From: LMUY01 sp965199165
Lineage (GTDB): Bacteria > Pseudomonadota > Alphaproteobacteria > Acetobacterales > Acetobacteraceae
Direction: 5' to 3'
Assembly: GCA_965199165.1 (NCBI GenBank)
Contig: OZ240681.1
Location: 682,001-746,000 of the forward strand
DNA: 64,000 nt
The notes beneath the pieces were generated by a model. That model did no database searches and was not told the DNA's origin. It saw nothing but the letters and a program-made list of their open reading frames with translations. Position numbers and translations under genes: made by a program. Shown piece after piece: positions 50,253-60,136 of this stretch. The stretch's first letter is position 1, and every line of letters begins with the position of its first letter.

Positions 50253-51203
50253 TCAAGCGGGGCGGACCCGGGGATCGACAACGACGTAGCAGACGTCGGC
50301 GATGAGACTGCCGAGGAGCGTGAGGATGGCCGTGAGCATCAGGACGCCGAGCACCACAGGATAGTCCCTGTAGTTCAGGGAATCCATGAACAGCCGGCCC
50401 ATCCCCGGCCAGGAGAACACCGTCTCCGTCACCAGGGCGCCGCCGAGTTGCGCGGGCAGATGCATGCCGGCGATCGAGATCATGGGAAGCAGCGAGTTCG
50501 GGATGACGTGGCGCCACAAGACCTTCGTCTCCGACAGACCTTTGGCGCGGGCGGTGCGCACATAGTCCTGGGAGATGGCGTCTATGACGGAGGCCCGCAT
50601 GTAGCGGCTCCAGATGGCGACCTGGACCATCGCCAGGACGAGCGCGGGCATGACCAGATGCTGCGCGGCGTCGATGAACGAGCCGTCGCCGGGAGATTCG
50701 CGGCTGCCCGCGGGCAGCCATCCGAGCTTAAGCGCGAAGACATAGATCGCGACGAGGCCCAGCCAGAAAGTGGGGATCGACACCAGCATGACAAGAACGA
50801 CCGAAGAGGCGGTGTCGAAACGGCTGCCGCGATTGATGCCGCTGACGACACCCACCCATCCGCCGATGAGAACCGCGATGGCTGTCGACGTAAGCATCAG
50901 CTCCAAGGTGGCACCCAGCCGCGACCCGATCACCTCCAGCACGGGCAGCTGGTCCCGGTAGGAATGCCCCCAATCCCCGACGACCATGTCACCCAGCCAG
51001 CGCATGTATTGCCGGGGGAGCGAGACATCCAGCCCCATCTGGGCCGCAAGGCGATCAAGGTCTGCCTGGGACATGTCGCCGGTAGCCGCGAAGAGCGACA
51101 GCGGTCCGCCGGGCGCGAGGCGGAGGATGGCGAAGCCCAGCATGGACACACCAAGCAGGAGCACGGCCACCATTCCAAGTCGGCGGGCGAGGAATCCGGG
51201 CAA
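50253..51203 (-). CDS. oligopeptide/nickel-type ABC permease, DppB family
   Basis: 316 residues from a TTG preceded by GGAAGG at ideal spacing, overlapping the end of the binding-protein region. An ATG eleven codons later is an alternative. DppB marks are MVAVLLLGVSMLGFAILRLA, PGGPLSLF, YMRWLGDMVVGDWGHSYRD and the loop DYVRTARAKGLSETKVLWRH. It forms the translocation path with the DppC-type partner. Confidence 0.92.
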   Translation of the reverse strand: MPGFLARRLGMVAVLLLGVSMLGFAILRLAPGGPLSLFAATGDMSQADLDRLAAQMGLDVSLPRQYMRWLGDMVVGDWGHSYRDQLPVLEVIGSRLGATLELMLTSTAIAVLIGGWVGVVSGINRGSRFDTASSVVLVMLVSIPTFWLGLVAIYVFALKLGWLPAGSRESPGDGSFIDAAQHLVMPALVLAMVQVAIWSRYMRASVIDAISQDYVRTARAKGLSETKVLWRHVIPNSLLPMISIAGMHLPAQLGGALVTETVFSWPGMGRLFMDSLNYRDYPVVLGVLMLTAILTLLGSLIADVCYVVVDPRVRPA

Positions 51204-51204
51204 A

Positions 51205-52877
51205 TCAGGCCTTCCAGCGCCAACTGCCGACGTTCCAGCAGTTGGACTGGTAGTTCGAGTTCGAGCGGAAGCCGGTAAGCTTGGCCTTCGTGCCTTCGAC
51301 GGGCTTCGGGTTGCAGATGGGCAGGAACGCCAGGTCTTCCCGGATGAGGCTCTGGATCTTGTAATAGGCCGCCTTCCGCTCCTCGCGCTTGAAGGACGTC
51401 TGTCCCACCTGCAGGAGCCTGTCGACTTCCGGGTTCTTGTATTGGTAGTAGTTGGCTCCCGAGCCGCCTTGAACGGGGATTGCCGTTGAACTGAAGCGTT
51501 GCGTCGGGTCGGGGTCTGCGCCCGTCCCGTAGGTGCTCGCTGCCAGCAGGCAATCGAACTGGGACTTCGTGTAGTAGTCGCCGTAGACGACGGCCGACGG
51601 CATCGTTCTGATCTGCATGGCGATGCCGATCTTCTGCCAGTCCTGCTGGATGAGCTGCAGGATTTGCTCGCGCTCAGGCACGCCGGCCACCGTCGCGATG
51701 GTGAACCTAAGGCGCAGGTCACCTTTCGTCCGCACGCCGTCCGCACCCTTGGTCCAGCCTGCCTCGTCGAGCACCTTGTTGGCGGCCGCCAGGTCGAACA
51801 CGTGTTTGGGCAGATCTGGATTGAACGCCCAGGACGACATGGGCAAGAAGGACTCGGCCTCCGTAGGGATGCCGTAGTACACCAGATCGACCAGCGCCGT
51901 CTTGTTCAGGCCGAAATACATCGCCTGTCGCACGGCCTTGTCCTGGAAGAGGGGGTTGCCGTAGTTCAGCACGATGCCTTCGATCTGCGCGAAATCGGTT
52001 TTGTAGACTTGTCGGTCTTGCAGCTTTGTCGCTTCCTGATAGTAATGCGAAGCAATCCCGTAGTAACCCGCGTAGTCTATCTGCCCCGTCTTGAATTGTG
52101 CGTACAGGATGTTGGAATCAGGGGCGTAGCTGAACACCACCCGGTCGGCATAGGGGCCGTCGCGGAATAGGTTTCGTTCGCGTCCACGGTGACGCCCTGG
52201 CCGGAAACGCGCTTGCCCCACTTGAACGGACCGGTTCCGATCGGAGCGGAGTTGAAGGGAGCGGTATTCGGGTCCTCGGCGGCGCCCAGGGCGTGCTTCG
52301 GAACCATGAAGGTCCACGTCAACAGCGCGATGTAGGGCGCATAGGCCTTCGCCATCTTCCACGATATCTCGTACGGATTGTGGATCGTGATGTCGCGGAC
52401 GAGTCCGTGTCCCTGCCGGGTGTAGGCTCTGAAGGATGGGTTGTTCAGCAGCTCCAGCGTATATTTGACGTCCTCGGCCGTGAATTCGACCCCGTCGTGC
52501 CAACGCACGCCCTTCCGGAGTTTGATGTTCCATGCGAGCCCGTCGGCGGAGATGCCGCCGTTGTCCAGGGTGGGCACCTCTGCTGCAAGCTCGGGGATGA
52601 AGCCACCATCCGGATCTGCTCGCCAGAGGGGATTGAACAGGGCCAACCAGACAGCCTGATCCACCTCGACATGCGGCAGAAGCGGGTTGAAGACGGTCGG
52701 TTCCTGCGTGAAGCCGACGACGATCTGGCCTTTGCGAGCTACGGTCGACCGTGGGCCTTCCTGGGCAAGGGCGGCGCGTGTCAGGAAGACCGACGCCGGC
52801 GCGGCAAGGAGCGTCCTGCGTGCGATCGCGAGCTTGGCCGACGAGCCCCGCGCTGATTCGCCGCTATGCATAACCAT
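51205..52877 (-). pseudogene. family-5 ABC solute-binding protein with a one-base frameshift
   Basis: The first frame (52877 downward) has a signal peptide (IARRTLLAAPASVFLTRAALA) and IVVGFTQEPTVFNPLLPHVE, and runs to VTVDANETY. The second frame takes up at FRDGPYADRVVFSYAPDSN and continues to the stop. Restoring one T in TATTCC (AA at 52166-52167 on the + strand) rejoins them as a normal 557-residue protein. This is either a true mutation or a sequencing error. As read, the importer lacks its binding protein. GGAGAG precedes the ATG. Confidence 0.85.
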
Positions 52878-52937
52878 GGCTCTCTCCGGGTTGACGACGG
52901 TTGTTCATGATCGTGGGGTGGAGTACCGGTGCCGAGC

Positions 52938-54140
52938 CTATCCCGTATCGCCGACTGCCAGCAGGTTGCGTTGCCGAACGGTCCGGGCCGCCAGATATTG
53001 GGGCGGCCACTCGTTGTCGTGCAGCAGACCGCGCTCGAGCTGCCCAACCTTGGTGCAGGCCAGCATCCCCATGGTCGCCGTCATCTCCCGCCGCAAGATC
53101 TCGACGCTCTGCTCGACACCGGCCTGCCCGCGGGCAGCCAGGCCATAGGCGTACGCGCGGCCGATCAGACATGCCCTGGCGCCGATGGCGAGCGCCTTGA
53201 CGATGTCCTGGCCGCGGCGGATGCCGCCGTCCATCATGACCACTGCCCGGTCGTTGACCGCGTCGATGACGGGACCGAGCGCCATGACTGTGGAGATGGA
53301 GCCGTCGAGCTGGCGACCGCCGTGGTTCGAGACGACGATGCCGTCCGCCCCGGCATCGACCGCGCGGATGGCGTCTCGTGGAGACATGATGCCCTTGATC
53401 ACCAACGGGCCGACCCAGGCGGACCGGATTTGCCGGACTTTCTCCCAGTCCAGGCTCTTGTCGATCAGCCCACCGCCGGCCTTGGACATGATCCGTTTAA
53501 AATTGCCCGCGCCTCCCGGCATGCTGCCGAAATGGAGCGTGGGCCCCATCAACACGTCGCGCATCCACCGAAGCCTGGTGAGCATGTCGATCACGTTCCC
53601 CACCTTGACCTTGCCCGTGAAGGTGTAGCCGTGACGGATGTCCCGCTCTCGCTGCGACGAGATGGCGCAGTCGACCGTGAGCACCAACACCCTGCATTTC
53701 GCAGCCTTGGCACGTCGGATGAGTTCAGCGTGGTGGCCGGGCTCCTGCAGGACGTACAGCTGGAACCAGATCGGGTTCTTCCGAGCGGCCGTGACGTCTT
53801 CGACGGACGAGACCGCCGTCGTGGACAAGCACGACGTGATCCCGCAGGACTCCGCCGCCCGGGCAGCCGCGATGTCGCCCCGCCGCGACAGCACGCCCAG
53901 CGACCCGACCGGGCCGAGGATCAACGGCATGGACAGGCGTTCGCCGAAGATCGTCGTGCTGAGGTCGATTTGGCTGACGTCGTTCAGCACCCGGGGGATG
54001 AACCGCAGGCGGGCGAAGTCGGAGGTGTTTGCGTCGAGCGTGATCTCGTCGTAGGCACCGCCGTCGATGTAGTCATAGAGCAGGCGCGGCAGACGCCGTT
54101 TCGCCAACGCCTTCATGTCGCGGATGCTGATCGGATCCAC
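52938..54140 (-). CDS. FMN-dependent alpha-hydroxy-acid oxidoreductase (LldD type)
   Basis: 400 residues from a GTG at 54140; ATG at 54116 is an alternative, and the frame opens at 54275. Family marks are RRLPRLLYDYIDGGAYDEIT, LSMPLILGPVGSLGVLSRRG, the IKGIMSPRDAIRAVDAGADG strand and the active-site VSNHGGRQLDGS, with His and Arg that act on the substrate. It oxidises L-lactate-like 2-hydroxy acids with electron transfer to quinone or oxygen. It follows the class II aldolase gene by 8 bp. Confidence 0.9.
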   Translation of the reverse strand: MDPISIRDMKALAKRRLPRLLYDYIDGGAYDEITLDANTSDFARLRFIPRVLNDVSQIDLSTTIFGERLSMPLILGPVGSLGVLSRRGDIAAARAAESCGITSCLSTTAVSSVEDVTAARKNPIWFQLYVLQEPGHHAELIRRAKAAKCRVLVLTVDCAISSQRERDIRHGYTFTGKVKVGNVIDMLTRLRWMRDVLMGPTLHFGSMPGGAGNFKRIMSKAGGGLIDKSLDWEKVRQIRSAWVGPLVIKGIMSPRDAIRAVDAGADGIVVSNHGGRQLDGSISTVMALGPVIDAVNDRAVVMMDGGIRRGQDIVKALAIGARACLIGRAYAYGLAARGQAGVEQSVEILRREMTATMGMLACTKVGQLERGLLHDNEWPPQYLAARTVRQRNLLAVGDTG

Positions 54141-54148
54141 GAGGGCAA

Positions 54149-54928
54149 TCAGTCGCGATAGCTCGGGTCGATGCGATCGAGCATGCGCATCAGCGCTGGC
54201 CAGTCCTTCGTGGGACCAACGCGGTTCGGCTTGTCGAAATACGCCGCGACCCGCTCGGCCGTCTCGGCATCGCACTCTATGACTTTGTCGGAAACCATCG
54301 CCGCGACCTGCATTTGGCAGGCGTTTTCCAAGAAGAACATGAGCTCGAAGGCTTCCCGGATTTGGCTGCCACAGGTGAGCAACCCGTGGTTCCTGAGAAT
54401 GAGCACCTTGTGGCGGCCCAGGCTCTCGGCCAGCGCTTCCCCCTCGTTCCGATTGGTCGCCGTTCCGCCAAAGGCGTGGTAACCGACACGGTTGTGGAAA
54501 CGCATGGCATGCTGGGTCAAGTTCAACAGGCCCCTCTCCTGGGCCGAAACACCTCCGCCAGCCACCGTGTGAACGTGCATCACGCTCTGGAAGTCCGGCC
54601 GGATTTTATGGATGCCACCATGGAGGATGAAACCGGAAGGATTGACACCCATTCCGGTCGGATCGTGAACCACCTTGTCGTCGAAGCTGACAGTGACCAG
54701 GTTCGACGCCGTGACTTCGTCGAACATGAGACCATACGCGTTGATCAGGTAACGGCCGGCCTGCCCGGGAACCTTCGCCGACAAATGCGCGTAGATCTGG
54801 TCGGTCATGTTGTACTTCGCACAGAGACGGAATGCGGCGGCGAGGCTTACCCGCTGTGTCCATTCTTCGGATGAGACAGACGCCTTCACCTCGGGATAGC
54901 GAAGCAGGTTGTCAGCTGCTGCAGGCAC
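54149..54928 (-). CDS. class II aldolase/adducin family protein
   Basis: 259 residues from a GTG preceded by GGGAG. The family signatures are NMTDQIYAHLSAKVPGQAGR, SVMHVHTVAGGGVSAQERGL with the zinc-binding HVH, and KVLILRNHGLLTCGSQIREA with the third histidine region. Members are metal-dependent aldolases or decarboxylases on sugar phosphates and related acids. Here it heads an operon with the hydroxy-acid oxidase and the ABC importer. Confidence 0.88.
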   Translation of the reverse strand: MPAAADNLLRYPEVKASVSSEEWTQRVSLAAAFRLCAKYNMTDQIYAHLSAKVPGQAGRYLINAYGLMFDEVTASNLVTVSFDDKVVHDPTGMGVNPSGFILHGGIHKIRPDFQSVMHVHTVAGGGVSAQERGLLNLTQHAMRFHNRVGYHAFGGTATNRNEGEALAESLGRHKVLILRNHGLLTCGSQIREAFELMFFLENACQMQVAAMVSDKVIECDAETAERVAAYFDKPNRVGPTKDWPALMRMLDRIDPSYRD

Positions 54929-55051
54929 TTCAGGTCTCCCTGTTGATTGTCTGGCGGGCTAGAAGCAGCGACAGAAGTCGACGCCGCCAGATCGTGCGGA
55001 CCGCCAATGGCCAAGCCAGGACATTGCAGACCCTGAACCCGTCGGCACGTG

Positions 55052-55070
55052 GTATTGCAATAGAATATCT
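55052..55070 (-). promoter_or_regulatory. shared 19-bp motif, copy B (upstream of aldolase/importer operon)
   Basis: Read toward the operon it is AGATATTCTATTGCAATAC, starting 124 bp before the GTG at 54928. That is nearly the same distance as copy A from its gene. It contains the palindrome TATTGCAATA. Confidence 0.5.
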
Positions 55071-55128
55071 CATATTTATCCTATCGGGTCCGTTCGAGGT
55101 GTCAAGCGCAACCTAGGTCAAGCCGCCG

Positions 55129-55548
55129 CTATCCCCCCTCGACGGGCTCGAGCGAATACACCGGCAGGGGATAGCTCGCCCTGTCGATGCCAGAGTAGAG
55201 CCTCACCCTCCGGCCGATTTCTGTCTGCTCGATTCCGTCACCGACTATCCGGGTAATCACCTGCGGTCCCTCGTCCGTCTTGACTACCGCGAGCGTGACC
55301 GTTGTTCCCAGCTGCCGGAAAGCATCCTCCACACCGCGATGCACGATGGAGAACGTGACGATCTCACCTCCTCCGGCCGAAGGAACGTCGGTCAGTTCCG
55401 CCGACCAGCAGGATGGGCACCGCTTGCGTGGATAATAGGTCGACTGCCCGCATCGCGCACAATGCTGCAGCAGGAATTCGCCCCGGGTACGCCACGCATC
55501 AAGCATCGCCTGGTTGACCGTGTCCTCGGTCGGAACGGGAAACTTCAT
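55129..55548 (-). CDS. DUF35 OB-fold/zinc-ribbon protein, partner of thiolase-fold protein
   Basis: 139 residues. The rubredoxin-like zinc ribbon is CARCGQSTYYPRKRCPSC (about 30-47), and the OB-fold follows (IVTFSIVHRGVEDAF, VTLAVVKTDEGPQVITRIVG). In characterised pairs such as ChsH2-Ltp2, the DUF35 part binds and activates a thiolase-fold aldolase. Here the gene directly follows the thiolase-fold gene with one base between them, so a complex is very likely. Confidence 0.9.
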   Translation of the reverse strand: MKFPVPTEDTVNQAMLDAWRTRGEFLLQHCARCGQSTYYPRKRCPSCWSAELTDVPSAGGGEIVTFSIVHRGVEDAFRQLGTTVTLAVVKTDEGPQVITRIVGDGIEQTEIGRRVRLYSGIDRASYPLPVYSLEPVEGG

Positions 55549-55549
55549 G

Positions 55550-56704
55550 TCAGTGCTCCTCGCCCTGCAAGATCATCGCGCTTGCCGACAGGCCATGGCC
55601 GTAAGACACCATCCCGAAGCCGCTGATCAGGCCCAGACGCGCATTCCTGACCTGGCGCTCGCCCGCCTCGCCGCGCAGCTGGCACACCGCTTCCAGCGTT
55701 CCGATCAAGCCGCCGCCGCCCGCCGTGGCAGCGCACGAGAGCTGGCCACCGCCGGTGTTCAGCGGAAGATCCCCGTCGAACGTCATCGTGTGGTTCTCGA
55801 GGAAAGTGCCGACCTCGCCTTTCTCGCAAAAGCCCAGGTCTTCCAACTGGATGGACACCATGATTGGGTAGTCGTCATAGGCTTGAACGAAGTCCAGATC
55901 CCCGTGGCCCACTCCGGCCTCGTTGAACAGCCGGTCGCGGAAGGCCTCCCACCCGAAGCGGAGCGGGGACACTTCGCCCGGCAGGTGGTTGTGGCGCTGG
56001 AAGCCGGAAAGGATCTTGACACCTTTTCCGGGCAGCGCCCGATCAAGCGGCGCCACCAAGATGGCGTCGGCCCCGGAGGCGGGCATCGGGCAGTCAAACA
56101 GTCGGAGCGGATCGGCGATCAGCCTGGCGTTCAAATACTCGTCCAGCGAGAGCGGCTTCTTGAAGAGGGATTGGGGGCTGCGCAGCGCGTTCGCGCGTTG
56201 GGCCACGGCGATGCGGCCGAGCTGCTCCCGCTTGGTTCCGTATTCGTGCATGTGTCGCCGCTGGATCATCGCAAAGAAGCCGTTCATGCCTCCGAAACCC
56301 AGCGGGGCGGCGTAGTTGCCGACGACGGGCGTGAAGCGCGAGATCGCCTTCCGGAAGTCAGCCATCGTCCTGCCGTCGCCACCCAGGCACATCACGCAGT
56401 TCGCGACGCCCGCCTCGACCGCTCGGACGGCATCCATGATCGTCGCCGCCGGACCCGCACCGCCGGCGGTGAAAACGTGGGCCCAAGCCAGCTCGAGCCC
56501 GAGGTATTCGGCCAGGGTCACCGCGTTGTCCGGTGGCGCCATGAACGAGCTGAGCGCCAGACCGTCGATATCCGACTTGGCCAGGCCGGAGCTCGCCAGG
56601 CAGGCTGCGGCCGCATCGGCGAGGTACCCGAAGGTCGGCTGGCTGCAGCCCTTTTCATAGACCGAGCTTCCGTAGCCGATCAGGCCCACATCATCGGATT
56701 TCAA
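55550..56704 (-). CDS. thiolase-fold (SCP-x/Ltp type) protein, likely retro-aldolase rather than thiolase
   Basis: 384 residues from TTG with AGGAA upstream. The fold is clear: VGLIGYGSSVYEKG, TAGGAGPAATIMDAVRAVEA, LEDLGFCEKGEVGTFLENHT and LNTGGGQLSCAATAGGGGLI, then QLRGEAGERQV. The first thiolase Cys position is Ala/Gly (GGAGPAAT), and the GHP histidine motif is replaced (SCAATAG). Claisen thiolysis is therefore unlikely. Ltp-type aldolases have the same losses and need a DUF35 partner, which is encoded next. It would cleave a beta-hydroxyacyl-CoA. Confidence 0.8.
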   Translation of the reverse strand: MKSDDVGLIGYGSSVYEKGCSQPTFGYLADAAAACLASSGLAKSDIDGLALSSFMAPPDNAVTLAEYLGLELAWAHVFTAGGAGPAATIMDAVRAVEAGVANCVMCLGGDGRTMADFRKAISRFTPVVGNYAAPLGFGGMNGFFAMIQRRHMHEYGTKREQLGRIAVAQRANALRSPQSLFKKPLSLDEYLNARLIADPLRLFDCPMPASGADAILVAPLDRALPGKGVKILSGFQRHNHLPGEVSPLRFGWEAFRDRLFNEAGVGHGDLDFVQAYDDYPIMVSIQLEDLGFCEKGEVGTFLENHTMTFDGDLPLNTGGGQLSCAATAGGGGLIGTLEAVCQLRGEAGERQVRNARLGLISGFGMVSYGHGLSASAMILQGEEH

Positions 56705-56707
56705 GGG

Positions 56708-58342
56708 TCAGTTCCTTTTCGCATGGAGCGCCGCGTCGTACACCTGGCCGGTCACGTCACCGGCCGCGGCCTTGAGCCTCGGCTTGTCGATCTTCGCGGA
56801 GGCGGTCTTCGGCAGCGCCTCCATGAACTCCACGTATCGCGGCACCTTGAAGGCGGAGAGCGTGCGCTGGCACTGGCGGATGATCTGCTGGGGCGTCAGC
56901 CGCGCACCCACTCCGGTGGGAGCCCGGGCGATCACGACCTTCACCTCTTCGCCGCGGAGCGGATCGGGAACGGGAACGGCGGCAGCCTCAAGGACGCCGT
57001 CGATCGCCGTAACGGCGAGCTCGACTTCGGCGGCCGAGATGTTCTCGCTGCTACGCCGGATGATATCCTTGATCCGCCCCAGCATGTAGTAGTAGCCGTC
57101 CGCATCGCGCCGGAAGAGGTCGCCGGTCCTGAACCACTCGCCGTCGAACACCGAAGCGGTGGCCTCCGGATTTCGGTAGTAGCCGCTGAACATCCCGGGA
57201 CCCGCAACCCAGAGTTCGCCCGGCGTCCCGTCGACGACCTCCTTCCCATCCGCCACTATCCTGCAGCGGCGGAACGGGGCCGGCCGGCCGCATGAGCCCG
57301 ATCCGGTCATGCTGCCGTCGTCGACGGGCATGGAGAGCGCGGACCCGACTTCCGTCATCCCGTAGATCTCCCGCACCGGCACGCCGAACCGCTGTTGCAT
57401 GCCGACGTGCAACTCCTTCGTCAGACCGTAGGTCGTGATGAACCTCAGACGCGAATGCTCCAGCCTCGGATCGTACTCGAGCTTGGCGGCGGGTGACGTG
57501 GCCGTGCAGAAATCGATGCCGTTGTCTATGATCCGGTCGAACAGCTTGCTCAGGCTGAATCGCAGCGCCACGTTGAGCGTGGCGCCGCAGTAGAGGCCCA
57601 TCAGGATCTTCCAAAGCGATCCCATGTAGGTCATGGGGGTGTCGACGAGTATGCTGCTGGGCAGGGGGCCCAGGGCCGACCTGGATTTGCCGAGCGTCAG
57701 CCAGTAGCGGTGCGAGAGCATGCAGCCCTTTGGGGCACCGCTCGAGCCCGAGGTGAACAGGATGCCCGCTATGTCCTCGAGGCCCACGTCGGGCAGCGCG
57801 AATCCCGGCTCCTCGACGCCCTCGATCAGGCTCGACCATTCTACGATGCCGGCGCGGGAGGCCGTCGGCTCGCTCCGGCCATGGACGATGACCCGCTCCC
57901 CGCTCAACCGCGAGCTGGCGGGCACCGCTTCGTAGGCCTCCAGGAACTGCCGATCGATCACCAGAAAGGCCGCGTTCGACTCCCGGATGAGCCGCTCGAT
58001 CTCCGAACCCGTGCTGGCCGTGTTGACCATGACCGCCACCGCCCCAAGGCGGCAGAGCGCTATCCAGCTGATCAGGAAACCGGCGACGTTGGGCATCATC
58101 AGGGCGACGTGGGCGCCTTTGGCGACGCCCATCTTCCTGAGGTTCCGCGCGCAGATGACGGTTCGGCGTCGAACCTCGCCGTAGTCCAGCACGGTTCGGT
58201 CGCCATCGATCGAGCGCCACATGATCCGGGTCGGATGCTTCGTGGCGACGTCATCCAGCAGCGCGTGGATGTTGGTCGGCAGCGGCTCTCTCTCGACCGC
58301 CGACCAGGCGGCAGGGCGCCCCTTCGTCTCACCAGGTGACAT
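56708..58342 (-). CDS. acyl-CoA synthetase (ANL superfamily, CaiC-like)
   Basis: 544 residues from the ATG preceded by GAGGA; a longer frame to 58363 exists. ATP motif GILFTSGSSGAPKGCMLSHR, YGMTEVGSA, the hinge DGYYYMLGRIKDIIRRSSEN and the C-terminal lysine in LPKTASAKIDKPRL are present. The order and spacing fit enzymes that activate short or medium organic acids with CoA. It is the fourth gene of the operon starting at 62481, together with a second ligase, so two different acids may be activated. Confidence 0.9.
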   Translation of the reverse strand: MSPGETKGRPAAWSAVEREPLPTNIHALLDDVATKHPTRIMWRSIDGDRTVLDYGEVRRRTVICARNLRKMGVAKGAHVALMMPNVAGFLISWIALCRLGAVAVMVNTASTGSEIERLIRESNAAFLVIDRQFLEAYEAVPASSRLSGERVIVHGRSEPTASRAGIVEWSSLIEGVEEPGFALPDVGLEDIAGILFTSGSSGAPKGCMLSHRYWLTLGKSRSALGPLPSSILVDTPMTYMGSLWKILMGLYCGATLNVALRFSLSKLFDRIIDNGIDFCTATSPAAKLEYDPRLEHSRLRFITTYGLTKELHVGMQQRFGVPVREIYGMTEVGSALSMPVDDGSMTGSGSCGRPAPFRRCRIVADGKEVVDGTPGELWVAGPGMFSGYYRNPEATASVFDGEWFRTGDLFRRDADGYYYMLGRIKDIIRRSSENISAAEVELAVTAIDGVLEAAAVPVPDPLRGEEVKVVIARAPTGVGARLTPQQIIRQCQRTLSAFKVPRYVEFMEALPKTASAKIDKPRLKAAAGDVTGQVYDAALHAKRN

Positions 58343-58381
58343 GGTCTTCCTCGAAAGTGTCATTAAATCACGCGCAGCGCG

Positions 58382-60049
58382 CTACAGCTCCTCCCCGAGG
58401 CGGGCGACCTGCCCCTGCCGGTGGCCGGGTATGGCCGCGAGGAGGCTGCGGGTGTATTCATGCTCCGGTGCCGCGAGCAGCTCCCGGGTGTCTTTCAGCT
58501 CCACCAGCCGGCCCTTCTCCATCACGGCGATTCGGTCGCACATCTGAGCCGCCACCCGCAGATCGTGGGTCACGAAGAGGATGGCCAAGCCCATGCGGGC
58601 CTGCACTTCCCTCATGAGCTGCAGGACCTGGTGTTGGACGGAGACGTCCAGCGCCGACACCGCCTCGTCCGCGATCAGGACTTCGGGGTCGAGAGCCAGG
58701 GCGCGTGCGATCCCCACGCGCTGTCTCTGGCCGCCGGGAAACTCGTGCGGGTACCGGTCCACGGCCGCGGCCTGCAGCCCGACCAACTCCAGGAGCTGTA
58801 TGCTCCTCATCCGCGCCTGTTTCGCCGAGGCGCCGTTGGCGATCACGCCTTCGGAGATGGCGGCTCCAATGCTGCGCCGCGGGTCCAGCGATCCGAACGG
58901 ATCCTGGAAGACCATCTGCACCCGCCGCCGCTCGGGGCGAAACTCCCGGAGTGACAGGCTGCCGAGCTCCAGCCCTCCGACCCGGATCGAACCAGTGTCA
59001 GGCTCGGTCAGACGGATCACGCATCGGCCGACCGTCGATTTGCCCGAGCCCGACTCGCCCACCAGTCCGAGGGTTTCACCGCGGCGGATTGAGAAGCTGA
59101 CGTTGTTCACTGCATGGACGGTTCGCTTGACAGAGAAGAACTGCCGCAGGCCGTACGTCTTGGTCAGCCCCTCCACGACCAGCGCATCGACGTCCGCCGG
59201 CGTCCGCCGCGCCGGAGGAACCATGGTCGGAACCGCGGCCAGCAGCTGCTTCGTATAGGGGTGCTGGGGTTTGCCGAGAACCGCTTCGGCGGTGCCTTCC
59301 TCGACCTGCTCACCCTGCCGCATCACGATGACGCGGTCGGCGATTTCCCGGACCACTCCGAAGTCGTGGGTGATGAACATCACCGCCGTGTTGTGCCTGC
59401 GGCGAAGCGCCGCGATGAGCTTGAGGATCTGGGCCTGGGTCGTGACGTCGAGCGCGGTGGTGGGCTCGTCTGCGATCAGCAGCTTGGGCTCGAGCGCCAA
59501 GGCCATCGCGATCATGACCCGCTGCCGCTGGCCGCCCGACATCTCATGGGGATAGGCTTTCACGATCCTTGCGGGATCGGGCAGCCCAACCTCCGCGATC
59601 AGTTCGAGGGTGCGGCGCTCTCGGCTCGCCCGGTCGCCCGCATCGTGCGCATCGAACACCTCCTTGATCTGGTCCCCAATGCGCATGACTGGATTGAGCG
59701 CCGTCAGCGGCTCCTGGAAGATCATCCCGATTTCACGTCCCCGGCGCGAGCGCATCTCGGCGTCCGAGATCCGCAGCACGTCGCGCCCCGCCAGGATCAC
59801 CGTCCCCGAGCTGACCCTGACGCCCTTGGGCAACAGCCTCGTGGCGGCCAGCGCCGCCATCGACTTGCCGGAGCCGGACTCGCCCACGACGCAGAGCATC
59901 TCGCCGGGGTGTATCTTGAAGCTCAGCTCCGAGACGGCACGGGCACGATCCGCCCCGGGCGGCAGCTCGATCGTCAGCCCGGAGATGTCGAGCACGGGGC
60001 TGCCAGGCGACGCCAGCTGATCCGAGCGGGGTTCGAACCCGGATTTCAA
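58382..60049 (-). CDS. oligopeptide-type ABC ATPase, fused DppD-DppF
   Basis: 555 residues with two complete ATPase modules. The first has Walker A CVVGESGSGKSMAALA, signature MSGGQRQRVMIAMAL and LLIADEPTTALD. The second has GLVGESGSGKSTVGRC, FPGGQRQRVGIARAL and LIADEAVSALDVS. Each keeps its oligopeptide-binding tail (HPYTKQLLAAVP and HEYTRSLLAAIP). It powers the DppB/C-type importer encoded in the neighbouring operon. The start TTG is weakly supported. Confidence 0.92.
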   Translation of the reverse strand: MKSGFEPRSDQLASPGSPVLDISGLTIELPPGADRARAVSELSFKIHPGEMLCVVGESGSGKSMAALAATRLLPKGVRVSSGTVILAGRDVLRISDAEMRSRRGREIGMIFQEPLTALNPVMRIGDQIKEVFDAHDAGDRASRERRTLELIAEVGLPDPARIVKAYPHEMSGGQRQRVMIAMALALEPKLLIADEPTTALDVTTQAQILKLIAALRRRHNTAVMFITHDFGVVREIADRVIVMRQGEQVEEGTAEAVLGKPQHPYTKQLLAAVPTMVPPARRTPADVDALVVEGLTKTYGLRQFFSVKRTVHAVNNVSFSIRRGETLGLVGESGSGKSTVGRCVIRLTEPDTGSIRVGGLELGSLSLREFRPERRRVQMVFQDPFGSLDPRRSIGAAISEGVIANGASAKQARMRSIQLLELVGLQAAAVDRYPHEFPGGQRQRVGIARALALDPEVLIADEAVSALDVSVQHQVLQLMREVQARMGLAILFVTHDLRVAAQMCDRIAVMEKGRLVELKDTRELLAAPEHEYTRSLLAAIPGHRQGQVARLGEEL

Positions 60050-60136
60050 TGGACCGCCCGCATAGCCGCGGGTCGTGCCGACCGAGGGCCGTTGGCCCTC
60101 CCGCGGCCGTCCGACGCGTGGATCGGTTCGAGTGCG

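Noticed and set aside
60020..60045. GGGTTCGAACCC resembling a tRNA T-arm
   Set aside because: It is inside the coding start of the DppD-DppF gene, and no acceptor or anticodon arms can be folded around it.
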